From Chloroflexota bacterium (GTDB lineage: Bacteria > Chloroflexota > Limnocylindria > QHBO01), in the NCBI GenBank assembly GCA_003243965.1, contig QHBO01000045.1, forward strand, positions 1 to 38,551: a DNA stretch of 38,551 nt. The letters are read 5' to 3'. The notes under the pieces were generated by a model. It was not told where the DNA came from. It saw nothing but the letters and a program-made list of their open reading frames with translations, and searched no databases. Both the position numbers and the translations under genes were made by a program. Of the stretch, positions 1 through 7,758 are shown piece by piece; positions within the stretch are counted from its first letter, which is position 1, and each line of letters opens with the position of its first letter.

Positions 1-1379
1 CGGCGTTTCTGATAGTAGCGCTGCATGTAGCCGACGCCAGCCTCCGTCTGTTCGTCCTGACCCGCCAGCTCCTCCAGCCGGCTCATCGCCGCATCGACCG
101 CCTGGAACCGTGCCCTCGCCTCCTCGCGGACCTCGCTGCCGTCCGCCGCCACTCCAAGGCCGCGAAGAACCAGGGGCAGCGACAGTCCCTGCACGACCAG
201 CGTGACCAGGATCACACAGAAGGTCAGAAACAGGATCAGGTCGCGATGAGGAAATGGCGCTCCGCTGGAAACCGTGAGCGGGATGGCGAGCGCGGCCGCC
301 AGAGAGACCACGCCCCGCATCCCGGTCCAGGCGATCACCACCACGTTGCGCCAGCCCGGATTGGGGTCGCGGCGGCGCAAGCGGTGGTTCAGGAAACGCG
401 GAAGGTAGGTCGCGGGGAAGACCCAGACAAACCGTCCCACGATGACCGCCAGGCTTATTGCGACGCCGTATAGCGCCAGCTCCCACGCGGACTCGCCCCG
501 GAGCCCAGCCAGCACCTGCCTCAGCTGCAGTCCGATCAGGATGAAGGCGAGGCCGTTGAGCACGAAGATCACGAGGTCCCAGACCGCGGCCGCCTGCACG
601 CGGGCGACGGCCGGTATCACCTCTGAGCTGCGCCGGCCCGCATAGATGCCAGCGACCGCCACGGCGAGCACGCCCGAGACGTGAAGGATCCGGTCGGCGG
701 GCAGGTAGGCGGCGAACGGGGCCAGAAAGGAAAGGACGATCCCCAGCACCGGATCGTCGATTCGACGCCAGGCCTGGATCAGCGCCCAACCCACGAGGAG
801 ACCGATGGCCGCCCCCGCCACCACTGAGAGGAGAAACTGGGCCCCGGCGATCCATATCGAGAAGGCACTCGTCAACACCGCCATCACCGCGAAGCGATAG
901 GCGACGAGGCCGGTGGCGTCGTTCAGCAGGCTCTCTCCCTCCAGGATGGCGACGATCCGGTGAGGGGCGCCGAGCCGCTGCATGATCGCTGTCGCCGCGA
1001 TGGCGTCGGTCGGCGAAACGATCGCCCCCAGCAGCAGGGCGGGCGCCCAGCCCAGGTCGGGGATCAGCGCATGCGCCACCGCCGCCACGCTGACCGTGGT
1101 GAAGAGCACGAGCCCCACCGACAGCAGGGCGATGGGGCGGCGATTGAACTTCAGGTCCCGAACCGAGGTGTACCAGCCCGCCGCGGTGATCAGCGGCGGC
1201 AGGAAGATCAGGAAGACGACGTCCGGAGCCAGCTGGACCGTCGGAAGGCCCGGGATGAAGCCTATGACCAGGCCGCCGATGACGAGGAGGATCGGATAGG
1301 GGACGTGGGCGTAGCGAGCCAGAAGCGCCAGAGCGGTCACCGCGAGCAGCAGGCCGAGCACGATCTCGAGCGAAGGCAT
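1..1379 (-). CDS. CPA1-family Na+/H+ antiporter, C-terminus cut by window edge
   Basis: Reading the minus strand from the ATG at 1379 gives an open frame that runs off the left edge without a stop (about 459 codons seen). The product is a polytopic membrane protein that should exchange cytoplasmic H+ for external Na+ or the reverse. Visible motifs are VSPTDAIA at residues 121-128, with the ion-binding Asp at 125, and GESLLNDATG at 148-157, with the Asn-Asp pair; both are hallmarks of the NhaP/CPA1 exchanger family. About 12 hydrophobic segments are followed by a hydrophilic, Glu-rich tail (from about residue 410), which in this family is the cytoplasmic regulatory region. It lies 80 nt downstream of the CapA-like gene on the same strand and may be co-transcribed. 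Family is certain; the choice of Na+ or K+ is not. Confidence 0.9.
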   Translation of the reverse strand, partial: MPSLEIVLGLLLAVTALALLARYAHVPYPILLVIGGLVIGFIPGLPTVQLAPDVVFLIFLPPLITAAGWYTSVRDLKFNRRPIALLSVGLVLFTTVSVAAVAHALIPDLGWAPALLLGAIVSPTDAIAATAIMQRLGAPHRIVAILEGESLLNDATGLVAYRFAVMAVLTSAFSIWIAGAQFLLSVVAGAAIGLLVGWALIQAWRRIDDPVLGIVLSFLAPFAAYLPADRILHVSGVLAVAVAGIYAGRRSSEVIPAVARVQAAAVWDLVIFVLNGLAFILIGLQLRQVLAGLRGESAWELALYGVAISLAVIVGRFVWVFPATYLPRFLNHRLRRRDPNPGWRNVVVIAWTGMRGVVSLAAALAIPLTVSSGAPFPHRDLILFLTFCVILVTLVVQGLSLPLVLRGLGVAADGSEVREEARARFQAVDAAMSRLEELAGQDEQTEAGVGYMQRYYQKR

Positions 1380-1459
1380 GTTCCAAGGCCAATGGTCCAC
1401 CCCGCGGCCCGCTCGTGCAAGGGGAGGCCGACCGCCACGCCGATCGGGCGGACCCGAGG

Positions 1460-2536
1460 CTACCCGAGCTGGACCTCCACGGTCCCGTCCTGGACGCCCA
1501 GACGAGTGCCGACCTGGGAGCAGACGAGCTCCAGGCGATCGACTATCCGTTGCAGTCGCGGCCCATCCGCCAGGACGGGCAAGCCTACGTCATCCATGGT
1601 GATGGGCGTCAGCCGTAGCTGGTAGCGGCCGCCGGGCTCGATCTCGGCGGTCGCCAGGTAGCCATCCGGCGACATCTGCTCATAGATCGCCAGCACCTCG
1701 GGCGGCTCGCCCTCCCGTGGTTGCTGAGATATGAAATTGCCCGGGCTGTAGAGAATCGCCTTGCCCTTGTAGACCTCGACAGCGTGGATGGCGTGGACGT
1801 GGTTCCCGATGACGATGTCCGCTCCGGCGTCGATAAGAGCGTGCGCGATCGTGGGTTGGTACTCGGCAATGTCCGTGCCGAAGCCGTATCCCCAGTGCAC
1901 CGACGCTGCCACGAAGTCGACCCGGTTCCTGAGCTCCGCAACGCATTGAACCGCGGACTGCAGCTCCGCGGCCTGCGGCCAGCTCCTCACGACGGGCGGA
2001 TGGGCGGGCTCCTCCATCTCGTGGTGGGCGCTGACCTCGTACGCCGAGGTCACGTGCAGCGGCGCATGCCCCGGCCGCCTCTCGCCGGCCGCGGAACCCA
2101 CCGGGAGCAGGGACGACCAGGCCGCGAATCCAAGCTTCCAGCCGTTCACCTCGGTCACCACCGGCGCGGTCGCCATGTGGATGTCCTTGCCGGCCCCGAC
2201 CTGCCGGATTCCCTGCGAGTCGAGCGCCGCCACCGTGTCCAGCAGCGCCTCCTCCCCGAAGTCCATGCTGTGGTTGTTGGCCAGCGACAGGATGTCGAAG
2301 CCGACCAGGCGCAGGTCCTCGGCGATTGCTGGATCAGCCCGAAAGGTGATCATCTTCTCGCGTGGCGTGCCCCGAACCGAGAGCGGCATCTCCAGGTCTC
2401 CGAAGACGACGTCCGCGCTGTGCAGGCGGTCGACCGTCTTTGCGAATTCCCGGTCGACGGGCGCGCCGTCGCGCCAGAGCCGCCTGGTGGGGACAAGGTC
2501 GCCGACGGCCACGAGGCTGAGGTTGCTCCTCGCCAC
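1460..2536 (-). CDS. CapA-family (PGA_cap) metallophosphatase-like protein
   Basis: A 358-residue protein starting at GTG 2536, three nt after the Lrp-like gene ends. It matches the PGA_cap fold, a calcineurin-like metallophosphatase domain. Visible motifs are VAVGDLVPTRRL (9-20), VFGDLEMPL (44-52), SLANNHSMDFG (84-94), VHWGYG (213-218) and IGNHVHAIHAVE (243-254). The Asp, Asn and His residues in these are the likely metal ligands. There is no signal peptide or membrane anchor, unlike many CapA proteins of the poly-gamma-glutamate capsule system, and no capB, capC or capD is nearby. A role in capsule synthesis is therefore unlikely. Its position after a peptide importer and an Lrp-type regulator suggests a role in peptide or amino-acid metabolism, but the substrate is unknown. 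Confidence 0.85.
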   Translation of the reverse strand: MARSNLSLVAVGDLVPTRRLWRDGAPVDREFAKTVDRLHSADVVFGDLEMPLSVRGTPREKMITFRADPAIAEDLRLVGFDILSLANNHSMDFGEEALLDTVAALDSQGIRQVGAGKDIHMATAPVVTEVNGWKLGFAAWSSLLPVGSAAGERRPGHAPLHVTSAYEVSAHHEMEEPAHPPVVRSWPQAAELQSAVQCVAELRNRVDFVAASVHWGYGFGTDIAEYQPTIAHALIDAGADIVIGNHVHAIHAVEVYKGKAILYSPGNFISQQPREGEPPEVLAIYEQMSPDGYLATAEIEPGGRYQLRLTPITMDDVGLPVLADGPRLQRIVDRLELVCSQVGTRLGVQDGTVEVQLG

Positions 2537-2539
2537 GGT

Positions 2540-3607
2540 TCACTGACTCCTTGAGTGATCGCGGGTGAACTCCAGGTAGGCCCGCTTGAGCGTGTACAGC
2601 TCGAGGGCCAGGTCGGCCTGCCTGATCCCCCGCTGCGCGCCGAGGACTTCGGCGCGAAAGCGATAGAGGTCGGATTGCGATCTGAGGATGACCTCGGCGA
2701 CCAGGTCTCCGTAACCGCTGGTCGCCGAGATGTATCTCACCTCCACCCGCCTGGCCAGGGCGGTCGCCACCTCTTCGAGTCGGGAAACCTCGACGTGAAG
2801 CCACATCATCAGCTCGACGTCGTAACCGAGGAACTGGGCGTCCACGATCGTCGGGAACGTGAGACAGCCGCTCCCCATCAATGACTCGACCCTGCGCCGG
2901 ACAGCCGATTCGCTGAGCCCGACCGCCGTGCCCAGCTTCTGATAGCCACAGCGACCATCCATGCGAAGCAGTCCCACGATGAGCTGGTCGACCGGATCGA
3001 GAGGCGAGGGGCAGCCGTCGCGAGGCGGCCTGGCACCGGCACCCGGCGGCCTTTGCAGTCCCAACACATCCTGACCCCATTGGTCGGAGGTCTTGAAATT
3101 GCGCATGACGCTCCCCGTGGTCGTCCGGGTGACGCCGTCGAGACGGCCGATGTCGTCGATCAGGATGTTCGCGAGCTCCCTGCTGGAGGTCACGATCAGC
3201 TCTGCGACCACATCGAAAGGACCGGTGACCATGGTCACGAACCGGACGTCCGGTCTGCGCATCAGCGCGCGTGCCACAGCCGAAGCCTTGTCCGGCTGGC
3301 AGACCATCTGCACGAGCACCGGATGGCCTGATCCGGTGAGCACGGGGTCGGCAGCCGCAGTCACGCGGACCAGCCCGCGATCCATCAGACGCCGGGCGCG
3401 CCGGCCGATGGTGAATTCGGAGCTCCCGAGCAGCTGGCCGATCTCACGCCAGGTCGCCCGGCCGTTCAGCTGCATGGCGGCCGCGATGCGGCGGTCCAGG
3501 GTGTCGAACCTGGCGATCGGAACCCCCCGACTCAGGGTCGCCGCGGCGCTGACTTCGGCGCCTCCGGGCCCTGGCGTGGGGACGCTCGACGTCAGGCCAG
3601 GTGACAC
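2540..3607 (-). CDS. Tandem (double) Lrp/AsnC-family transcriptional regulator
   Basis: The protein contains two complete Lrp/AsnC units in one chain. Unit 1 has a winged HTH beginning FDTLDRRIAAAMQLNGRATW and a RAM/effector-binding half ending near MRNFKTSDQWG. Unit 2 has an HTH beginning LDPVDQLIVGLLRMDGR and a second RAM half with SGYGDLVAEVILRS. Usual Lrp proteins are about 150 residues with one unit, so this is a fused dimer. I chose GTG 3607 as start because it overlaps the preceding dppF stop by only 16 nt. ATGs at 3661 and 3700 would overlap by 70 and 109 nt, though the 3661 start has a GGTGGAG upstream. By family it should sense an amino acid and control nearby genes, most simply the adjacent peptide importer; that is inference. 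Confidence 0.85.
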   Translation of the reverse strand: MSPGLTSSVPTPGPGGAEVSAAATLSRGVPIARFDTLDRRIAAAMQLNGRATWREIGQLLGSSEFTIGRRARRLMDRGLVRVTAAADPVLTGSGHPVLVQMVCQPDKASAVARALMRRPDVRFVTMVTGPFDVVAELIVTSSRELANILIDDIGRLDGVTRTTTGSVMRNFKTSDQWGQDVLGLQRPPGAGARPPRDGCPSPLDPVDQLIVGLLRMDGRCGYQKLGTAVGLSESAVRRRVESLMGSGCLTFPTIVDAQFLGYDVELMMWLHVEVSRLEEVATALARRVEVRYISATSGYGDLVAEVILRSQSDLYRFRAEVLGAQRGIRQADLALELYTLKRAYLEFTRDHSRSQ

Positions 3608-4575
3608 GCCGCGTACTGGCCCTGATCGACCTCGCGCAACTCGGGAACTTCGACTCGACATCGCTCCACCGCCATCCAGCAGCGTGTGTGAAAAGGGCAC
3701 CCGGACGGTATGTGTACCGGGCTCGGTGGATCACCGGTGATCGCAATGCGCTTGCGCTTGCGTTCTGACTCAGGATCGGGGACCGGCACCGCCGAGAGCA
3801 GCGCCTGCGTGTACGGGTGACGTGGTCTCGCATAGAGCATCCGCGCGGGCGCGGTCTCGACAAGGCGGCCCAGGTACATGACTCCGACGCGGTCGCTGAG
3901 ATGACGCACCATTGCGAGATTGTGAGAGATGAAGAGGAGCGAGAGCCCACGCTCCTTCTGAATGTCCATGAAGAGGTTCAGCATCTGAGCCTGGATGGAG
4001 ACATCCAGTGCCGACAATGCCTCGTCGGCGACCACCAGCTTGGGGTTGAGAGCAAGAGCCCTGGCAATCGCGATGCGCTGCTGCTGTCCACCGCTGAACT
4101 GGGCCGGCTTTCTCGGCAGTGCCTCGCTGCCCAGCCCAACCTGGTCGAGAAGGCGGCTCACCGCTGCCCGGCGCCCTCCCGGCGGCTCGATCCCGTGGAT
4201 GAGGAACGGCTCCTGAAGGATTTCGGAGACCGTCATCTGCGAGTTCAGGGACGCGTATGGATCCTGAAAAATCACCTGCATGTCGCGACGGACCCGGCTC
4301 ATCTTTCGACCGGAGTAGTCGGTGATGTCCTCCCCCTCGAAATGGACGCGTCCACCCGTCGGTTTGAGAAGTCGCAGAACCAGGCGCCCGGTTGTCGACT
4401 TTCCGCATCCGCTCTCCCCCACCAGGCCCAGCACCTCGCCGGCCTGGATCGAGAAATCGACCCCGTTGACCGCGTGGATCTGGTCCCGCCCACGGAATGA
4501 CCGGTGCGAGCCCGGAAACGTCTTGTGGAGTCCCACCGCGCGCAGGAGCGGCTCTGTTTCCGGCCTTCGTGTCAA
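3592..4575 (-). CDS. dppF: Oligopeptide/dipeptide ABC importer ATP-binding protein, DppF type (system 1)
   Basis: Second of the two ATPases of importer 1. It hydrolyses ATP on the cytoplasmic face to drive uptake through the DppB/DppC pore. Walker A is GESGCGKS (53-60), the ABC signature is FSGGQQQR, and the C-terminal oligo_HPY extension has the Cys pattern CPFHTRC...C...C seen in this subfamily. The Walker B end reads VADEALSALD, with Ala where relatives usually have Pro. The frame is open up to an ATG at 4647, but that would overlap dppD by 76 nt. TTG 4575 gives a TTGA overlap with the dppD stop and has GGGAG just upstream, so I prefer it (327 residues). Confidence 0.88.
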   Translation of the reverse strand: MTRRPETEPLLRAVGLHKTFPGSHRSFRGRDQIHAVNGVDFSIQAGEVLGLVGESGCGKSTTGRLVLRLLKPTGGRVHFEGEDITDYSGRKMSRVRRDMQVIFQDPYASLNSQMTVSEILQEPFLIHGIEPPGGRRAAVSRLLDQVGLGSEALPRKPAQFSGGQQQRIAIARALALNPKLVVADEALSALDVSIQAQMLNLFMDIQKERGLSLLFISHNLAMVRHLSDRVGVMYLGRLVETAPARMLYARPRHPYTQALLSAVPVPDPESERKRKRIAITGDPPSPVHIPSGCPFHTRCWMAVERCRVEVPELREVDQGQYAACHLA

Positions 4576-5645
4576 AGCTCCCTGGCTCCAGAGGCATGTG
4601 CGCCGGCCCGGTGCAGATTCAATCGCCCCGCAAGCGCCGGATGACACGCCGCGACGGTATGACCGGAGGGCACGCGCCCGAACTCCGGGACACTATCGCG
4701 GCAGATCGGCTCGGCGTAGAGGCAGCGCGGATGGAATGCGCAACCTGGTGGCAGCTGGTCCAGCCTTGGTGGAACTCCCGCGATCGGGTGCAGGTGCTCA
4801 CCGGGCCTGTACGCCCCATAGTCGACCGAGTCCAGGAGGCCGCGGGTGTAGGGATGGCTGCACCGGTAGAAGATGTCATCCGCCTCGCCGAACTCCGCGG
4901 GGCGCCCGGCGTACATCACGAGGATGCTGTTGGCGACCCGCGCAACCACGCCCAGGTCGTGGGTGATCAGGATGATGGAGAGGTTGAACTCCGCCTGCAT
5001 CTCCTGTAGCAGGTCGATGATCTGCTCCTGCGTGGTCACGTCGAGCGCGGTGGTCGGCTCGTCGGCGATGAGCAGCTCCGGTTCGCAGGCGAGCGCCATG
5101 GCGATCATCACGCGCTGGGCCATGCCGCCGGAGAGCGCATGGGGAAAGGCGTCGAGCCGCCGGACGGGATCCGGAATGCCCACCATTCGCATCAGCTCCG
5201 CGGCCCGGTCGCGCGCCGCGCGCCGCTTCATGTTCCGATGCAGCTCCAGCACCTCCTCGAGCTGCCGGCCCACGCTGAAGACCGGGTTCAGGCTGCTCGT
5301 CGGCTGCTGGAAGATCATGCTGATCCGGTTGCCCCGGAGCTCGCGCATCTGGCGGGAGTCGAGCTTCAGCAGGTCGCGGCCGTCGAAGATCAGCTCGCCG
5401 GCTTCGATGCGACCCGGTGGCGCGATGAGGCGCAGGATGGACAGCGAGGTGACGCTCTTGCCGCAGCCGGACTCACCGACCAGCCCCAGGATCTCGCCGC
5501 GATTGACGTGGAAGTCGATCCCGTCCACGGCCCGGACCACCCCGTCCCGGGTCGTGAAGCTGGTGCGCAGGCCACGCACGTCGAGCAGCCGCTCTCCGGT
5601 GGTGCCGACCCGACGCCGGGGCTCGCGCAGCTCGCTGATGCTCAT
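4572..5645 (-). CDS. dppD: Oligopeptide/dipeptide ABC importer ATP-binding protein, DppD type (system 1)
   Basis: First ATPase of importer 1, 357 residues from the ATG at 5645, which overlaps the dppC stop as ATGA. Walker A is GESGCGKS (57-64), the signature is LSGGMAQR (171-178) and Walker B with D-loop is [12 protein letters not shown] (191-202). The C-terminal oligo_HPY region carries GCAFHPRC, a further Cys, and ACHP. This four-Cys pattern is one that in studied homologues can hold an iron-sulfur cluster. The reading frame stays open far upstream through the dppC gene, which gives an apparent 652-residue product. That extension is an out-of-frame shadow of dppC and has no ABC-family content. 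DppD would pair with the DppF encoded next to it. Confidence 0.92.
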   Translation of the reverse strand: MSISELREPRRRVGTTGERLLDVRGLRTSFTTRDGVVRAVDGIDFHVNRGEILGLVGESGCGKSVTSLSILRLIAPPGRIEAGELIFDGRDLLKLDSRQMRELRGNRISMIFQQPTSSLNPVFSVGRQLEEVLELHRNMKRRAARDRAAELMRMVGIPDPVRRLDAFPHALSGGMAQRVMIAMALACEPELLIADEPTTALDVTTQEQIIDLLQEMQAEFNLSIILITHDLGVVARVANSILVMYAGRPAEFGEADDIFYRCSHPYTRGLLDSVDYGAYRPGEHLHPIAGVPPRLDQLPPGCAFHPRCLYAEPICRDSVPEFGRVPSGHTVAACHPALAGRLNLHRAGAHASGAREL

Positions 5646-6598
5646 CGGTTCAGGCGCGGGTCGAGCGCGTCGCGCAGCCCATCGCCGAGCAGGTTGAAAC
5701 CAAGGACCATGATCGCGATCGCCGCCCCCGGCGCCAGCACCAGCCACGGCGCAACGAAGACCACGTTGCGGGCATCCCCGATCATCGAGCCCCAGTCGGC
5801 CGCCGGCGGCTGCGAGCCGAGCCCCAGGAAGCTGAGTGCCGCGACGTCGAGGATCGCGCCGGCGATGCCCAGCGTGCCCTGCACGATCAGGGGGGTGAGC
5901 GCGTTGGGCAGGATCCGGCGCAGGAGGATGTCGTACGACGAGGCGCCGAGCGCCCGCGACGCGGTGACGAAGTCGCGTTCGCGAATCGACAGGACCGATG
6001 CGCGCATCACGCGCGCATAGACGGGGATGCCGACGATGGCGACCGCGATCTGGGCGTTGATCAGGCTCGGACCCAGGACCGTGACGATGGCGATCGCGAG
6101 CACCAGCGCCGGGAACGCGAGGAGCACGTCCATGACCCGCATCACGAGGTTGTCGGCCCAGCCGCCGGCATAGCCGGCGATCGCGCCCAGCACGGTGCCG
6201 ATGATGATCGCGATCCCGACCGTGAAGAATCCGACCTCGAGCGACACGCGCGATGCGTAGATCACGCGGCTGTACTCGTCGCGCAGGTTGGAGTCGAGGC
6301 CCAGGATGTGCTGGCTCTTGGACGCCGCGCAGCCGAGCAGGTGGATGCACGGCGCAGCGTTGCGCACCGCACCGGTGGCGCGCGTCTCGCCCGCGTCGAG
6401 CATGTTGGTCGTCTCCCCGTGGGTGGCCAGAATCGGGGCCGCGACCGCCATCAGCAGCACCACGCCGAGGAGGACCAGTCCCGCCTGCGCGGACCGCTGA
6501 CCGAGGAGGTTGCGGAGCGTGTCGCGCCACAGGTTGGCGGGACGCGCGACCAGCGGCTGATCGAGTGATTGCTCAGCGAGCGGTGCCGTGCTGGCCAT
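5642..6598 (-). CDS. dppC: Oligopeptide/dipeptide ABC importer permease, DppC type (system 1)
   Basis: A 318-residue inner-membrane permease (BPD_transp_1 with the OppC N-terminal domain). TM1 lies around residues 38-55 and further helices follow after residue 120. The ATPase-coupling loop is seen as [16 protein letters not shown], followed by [10 protein letters not shown]. The loop between TM1 and TM2 is longer than in the paralogue at 11897-12841, with a CIHLLGC pair. The normally conserved LGTDELGRD segment here reads [13 protein letters not shown]. It lies five nt after dppB and its stop overlaps the dppD start. It forms the pore with DppB; the odd loop may face the unusual binding protein of this system (inference). 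Confidence 0.92.
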   Translation of the reverse strand: MASTAPLAEQSLDQPLVARPANLWRDTLRNLLGQRSAQAGLVLLGVVLLMAVAAPILATHGETTNMLDAGETRATGAVRNAAPCIHLLGCAASKSQHILGLDSNLRDEYSRVIYASRVSLEVGFFTVGIAIIIGTVLGAIAGYAGGWADNLVMRVMDVLLAFPALVLAIAIVTVLGPSLINAQIAVAIVGIPVYARVMRASVLSIRERDFVTASRALGASSYDILLRRILPNALTPLIVQGTLGIAGAILDVAALSFLGLGSQPPAADWGSMIGDARNVVFVAPWLVLAPGAAIAIMVLGFNLLGDGLRDALDPRLNR

Positions 6599-6603
6599 CG
6601 CTG

Positions 6604-7680
6604 CTAGCTCAGCCGGATGCGTGGGTCGAGGTAGGCGTAGCTCACGTCGACGATCAGGTTGATCAGCAGATAGCCGACCGCGATCACGATCGTCAGACCC
6701 TGGATCACCACGTAGTCGCGGCCGGTGATCGCCTCGGTCACGGTGCGCCCGACCCCGGACAGGTTGAAGATCGTCTCGGTCAGCACCGCCCCCGAGAGCA
6801 GCCCGCCGAGCTGTAGCCCGATGATGGTGACCACCGGCAGCAGCGCGTTGCGCAGCCCGTGACGCAGCACCACCAGCCGCTCAGTGAGCCCCTTGGCCCG
6901 CGCGGTGCGGATGTAGTCGAGACCCATCACGTCGAGCAGGCTGGAGCGGGTCATGCGGGCGATGATCGCCAGCGGAATCGTCCCCAGCGCGACGGCGGGC
7001 AGGATCATGTGGCGCAGGGCATCACCGAGCGGCCCCCACTGACCGGTCAGCAGCGCGTTGAAGATCGTCATGTGGCTCACGAAGTCGGCGAGCACCCGCA
7101 GCGGGCCCTGCATGCCGGTCAGGCCCCAGACCTCGGTGAGCGGAATCTCGCTGATGCCGGAGCTGAGCCGGCCAGAGGGCGGCAGGGCAAAGGGCGTGCC
7201 GCGCAGCACGACGGCAAAGAACCAGGCCAGCACCAGGCCCAGCACAAAGACCGGGATCGAGACGCCGATGTTGGCCCCGAACATCGTGACCACGTCGACC
7301 GCCGAGTTGCGGCGCGATGCGGACACGACGCCGAGCAGGATCCCCAGCACGGTGGCGAACAGCAGCGCGACCAGCGTCAGCTCGACCGTGACGGGCAGCC
7401 GCTCGATGATCAGGTCGGTGACCGGACGCCCGAACTTGAGCGACGTCCCCAGGTCACCGTGTGCCAGCTGGCCAACGTAGATCCCAAACTGCACCGGGAT
7501 CGGCTGATCGAGCCCGAAGCGATGGATGAAGTCGTTGCACACCGCCGCGGTCGCCCGCTCTCCGAGCTGCGCGCGGCACGGGTCACCGGGGATCAGTCGG
7601 GCGAGGGCGAAGACCACGAAGATGATCCCGAACAGCACGGGGATCGCGAGCAGCAGGCGACGGAGCACGAACCGCAGCAT
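6604..7680 (-). CDS. dppB: Oligopeptide/dipeptide ABC importer permease, DppB type (system 1)
   Basis: A 358-residue permease with the typical DppB start (MLRFVLRRLLLAIPVLFGII), a periplasmic segment holding ARLIPGDPC, and five further membrane helices. The coupling loop is seen as RTARAKGLTERLV before HGLRNALLPVV. The C-terminal end, VDVSYAYLDPRIRLS, is typical of the family. It is longer than its paralogue at 12857-13774 (305 residues) because of an extra extracytoplasmic stretch around residues 165-225. It is the first permease gene after the binding-protein gene, with a strong hairpin in the 78-nt gap. It forms the transport channel with DppC. Confidence 0.93.
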   Translation of the reverse strand: MLRFVLRRLLLAIPVLFGIIFVVFALARLIPGDPCRAQLGERATAAVCNDFIHRFGLDQPIPVQFGIYVGQLAHGDLGTSLKFGRPVTDLIIERLPVTVELTLVALLFATVLGILLGVVSASRRNSAVDVVTMFGANIGVSIPVFVLGLVLAWFFAVVLRGTPFALPPSGRLSSGISEIPLTEVWGLTGMQGPLRVLADFVSHMTIFNALLTGQWGPLGDALRHMILPAVALGTIPLAIIARMTRSSLLDVMGLDYIRTARAKGLTERLVVLRHGLRNALLPVVTIIGLQLGGLLSGAVLTETIFNLSGVGRTVTEAITGRDYVVIQGLTIVIAVGYLLINLIVDVSYAYLDPRIRLS

Positions 7681-7704
7681 GGCCTGTCCGTAGCGGGTTG
7701 GATG

Positions 7705-7739
7705 GCGAAGGGCGCCGTCCGGCGGACGACGCCCTTCGC
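7705..7739 (-). other. Stem-loop between SBP gene and dppB (system 1)
   Basis: The arms GCGAAGGGCG (7705-7714) and its exact complement (7730-7739) are extended inward by CGTCC/GGACG after one mismatch, around a GGC loop. This gives about 16 paired bases. No T-run follows on the minus strand, so it does not look like a full terminator. Hairpins in this position, after a highly expressed binding-protein gene and before the permease genes, are known in other ABC operons to protect upstream mRNA or dampen read-through; that role here is inference. Confidence 0.7.
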
Positions 7740-7758
7740 TCTTGGCCGATCCGGCCGA

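Noticed and set aside
246..1625. Several short plus-strand frames in the first 1.6 kb
   Set aside because: They are antisense to the CPA1 antiporter, which is open on the minus strand from 1379 to the edge and carries the family motifs.
4572..6530. A 652-codon open frame suggesting a dppC-dppD fusion
   Set aside because: The part above 5645 is out of frame with the real dppC and reads as Arg/Pro-rich nonsense; dppD has its own ATG in an ATGA overlap.
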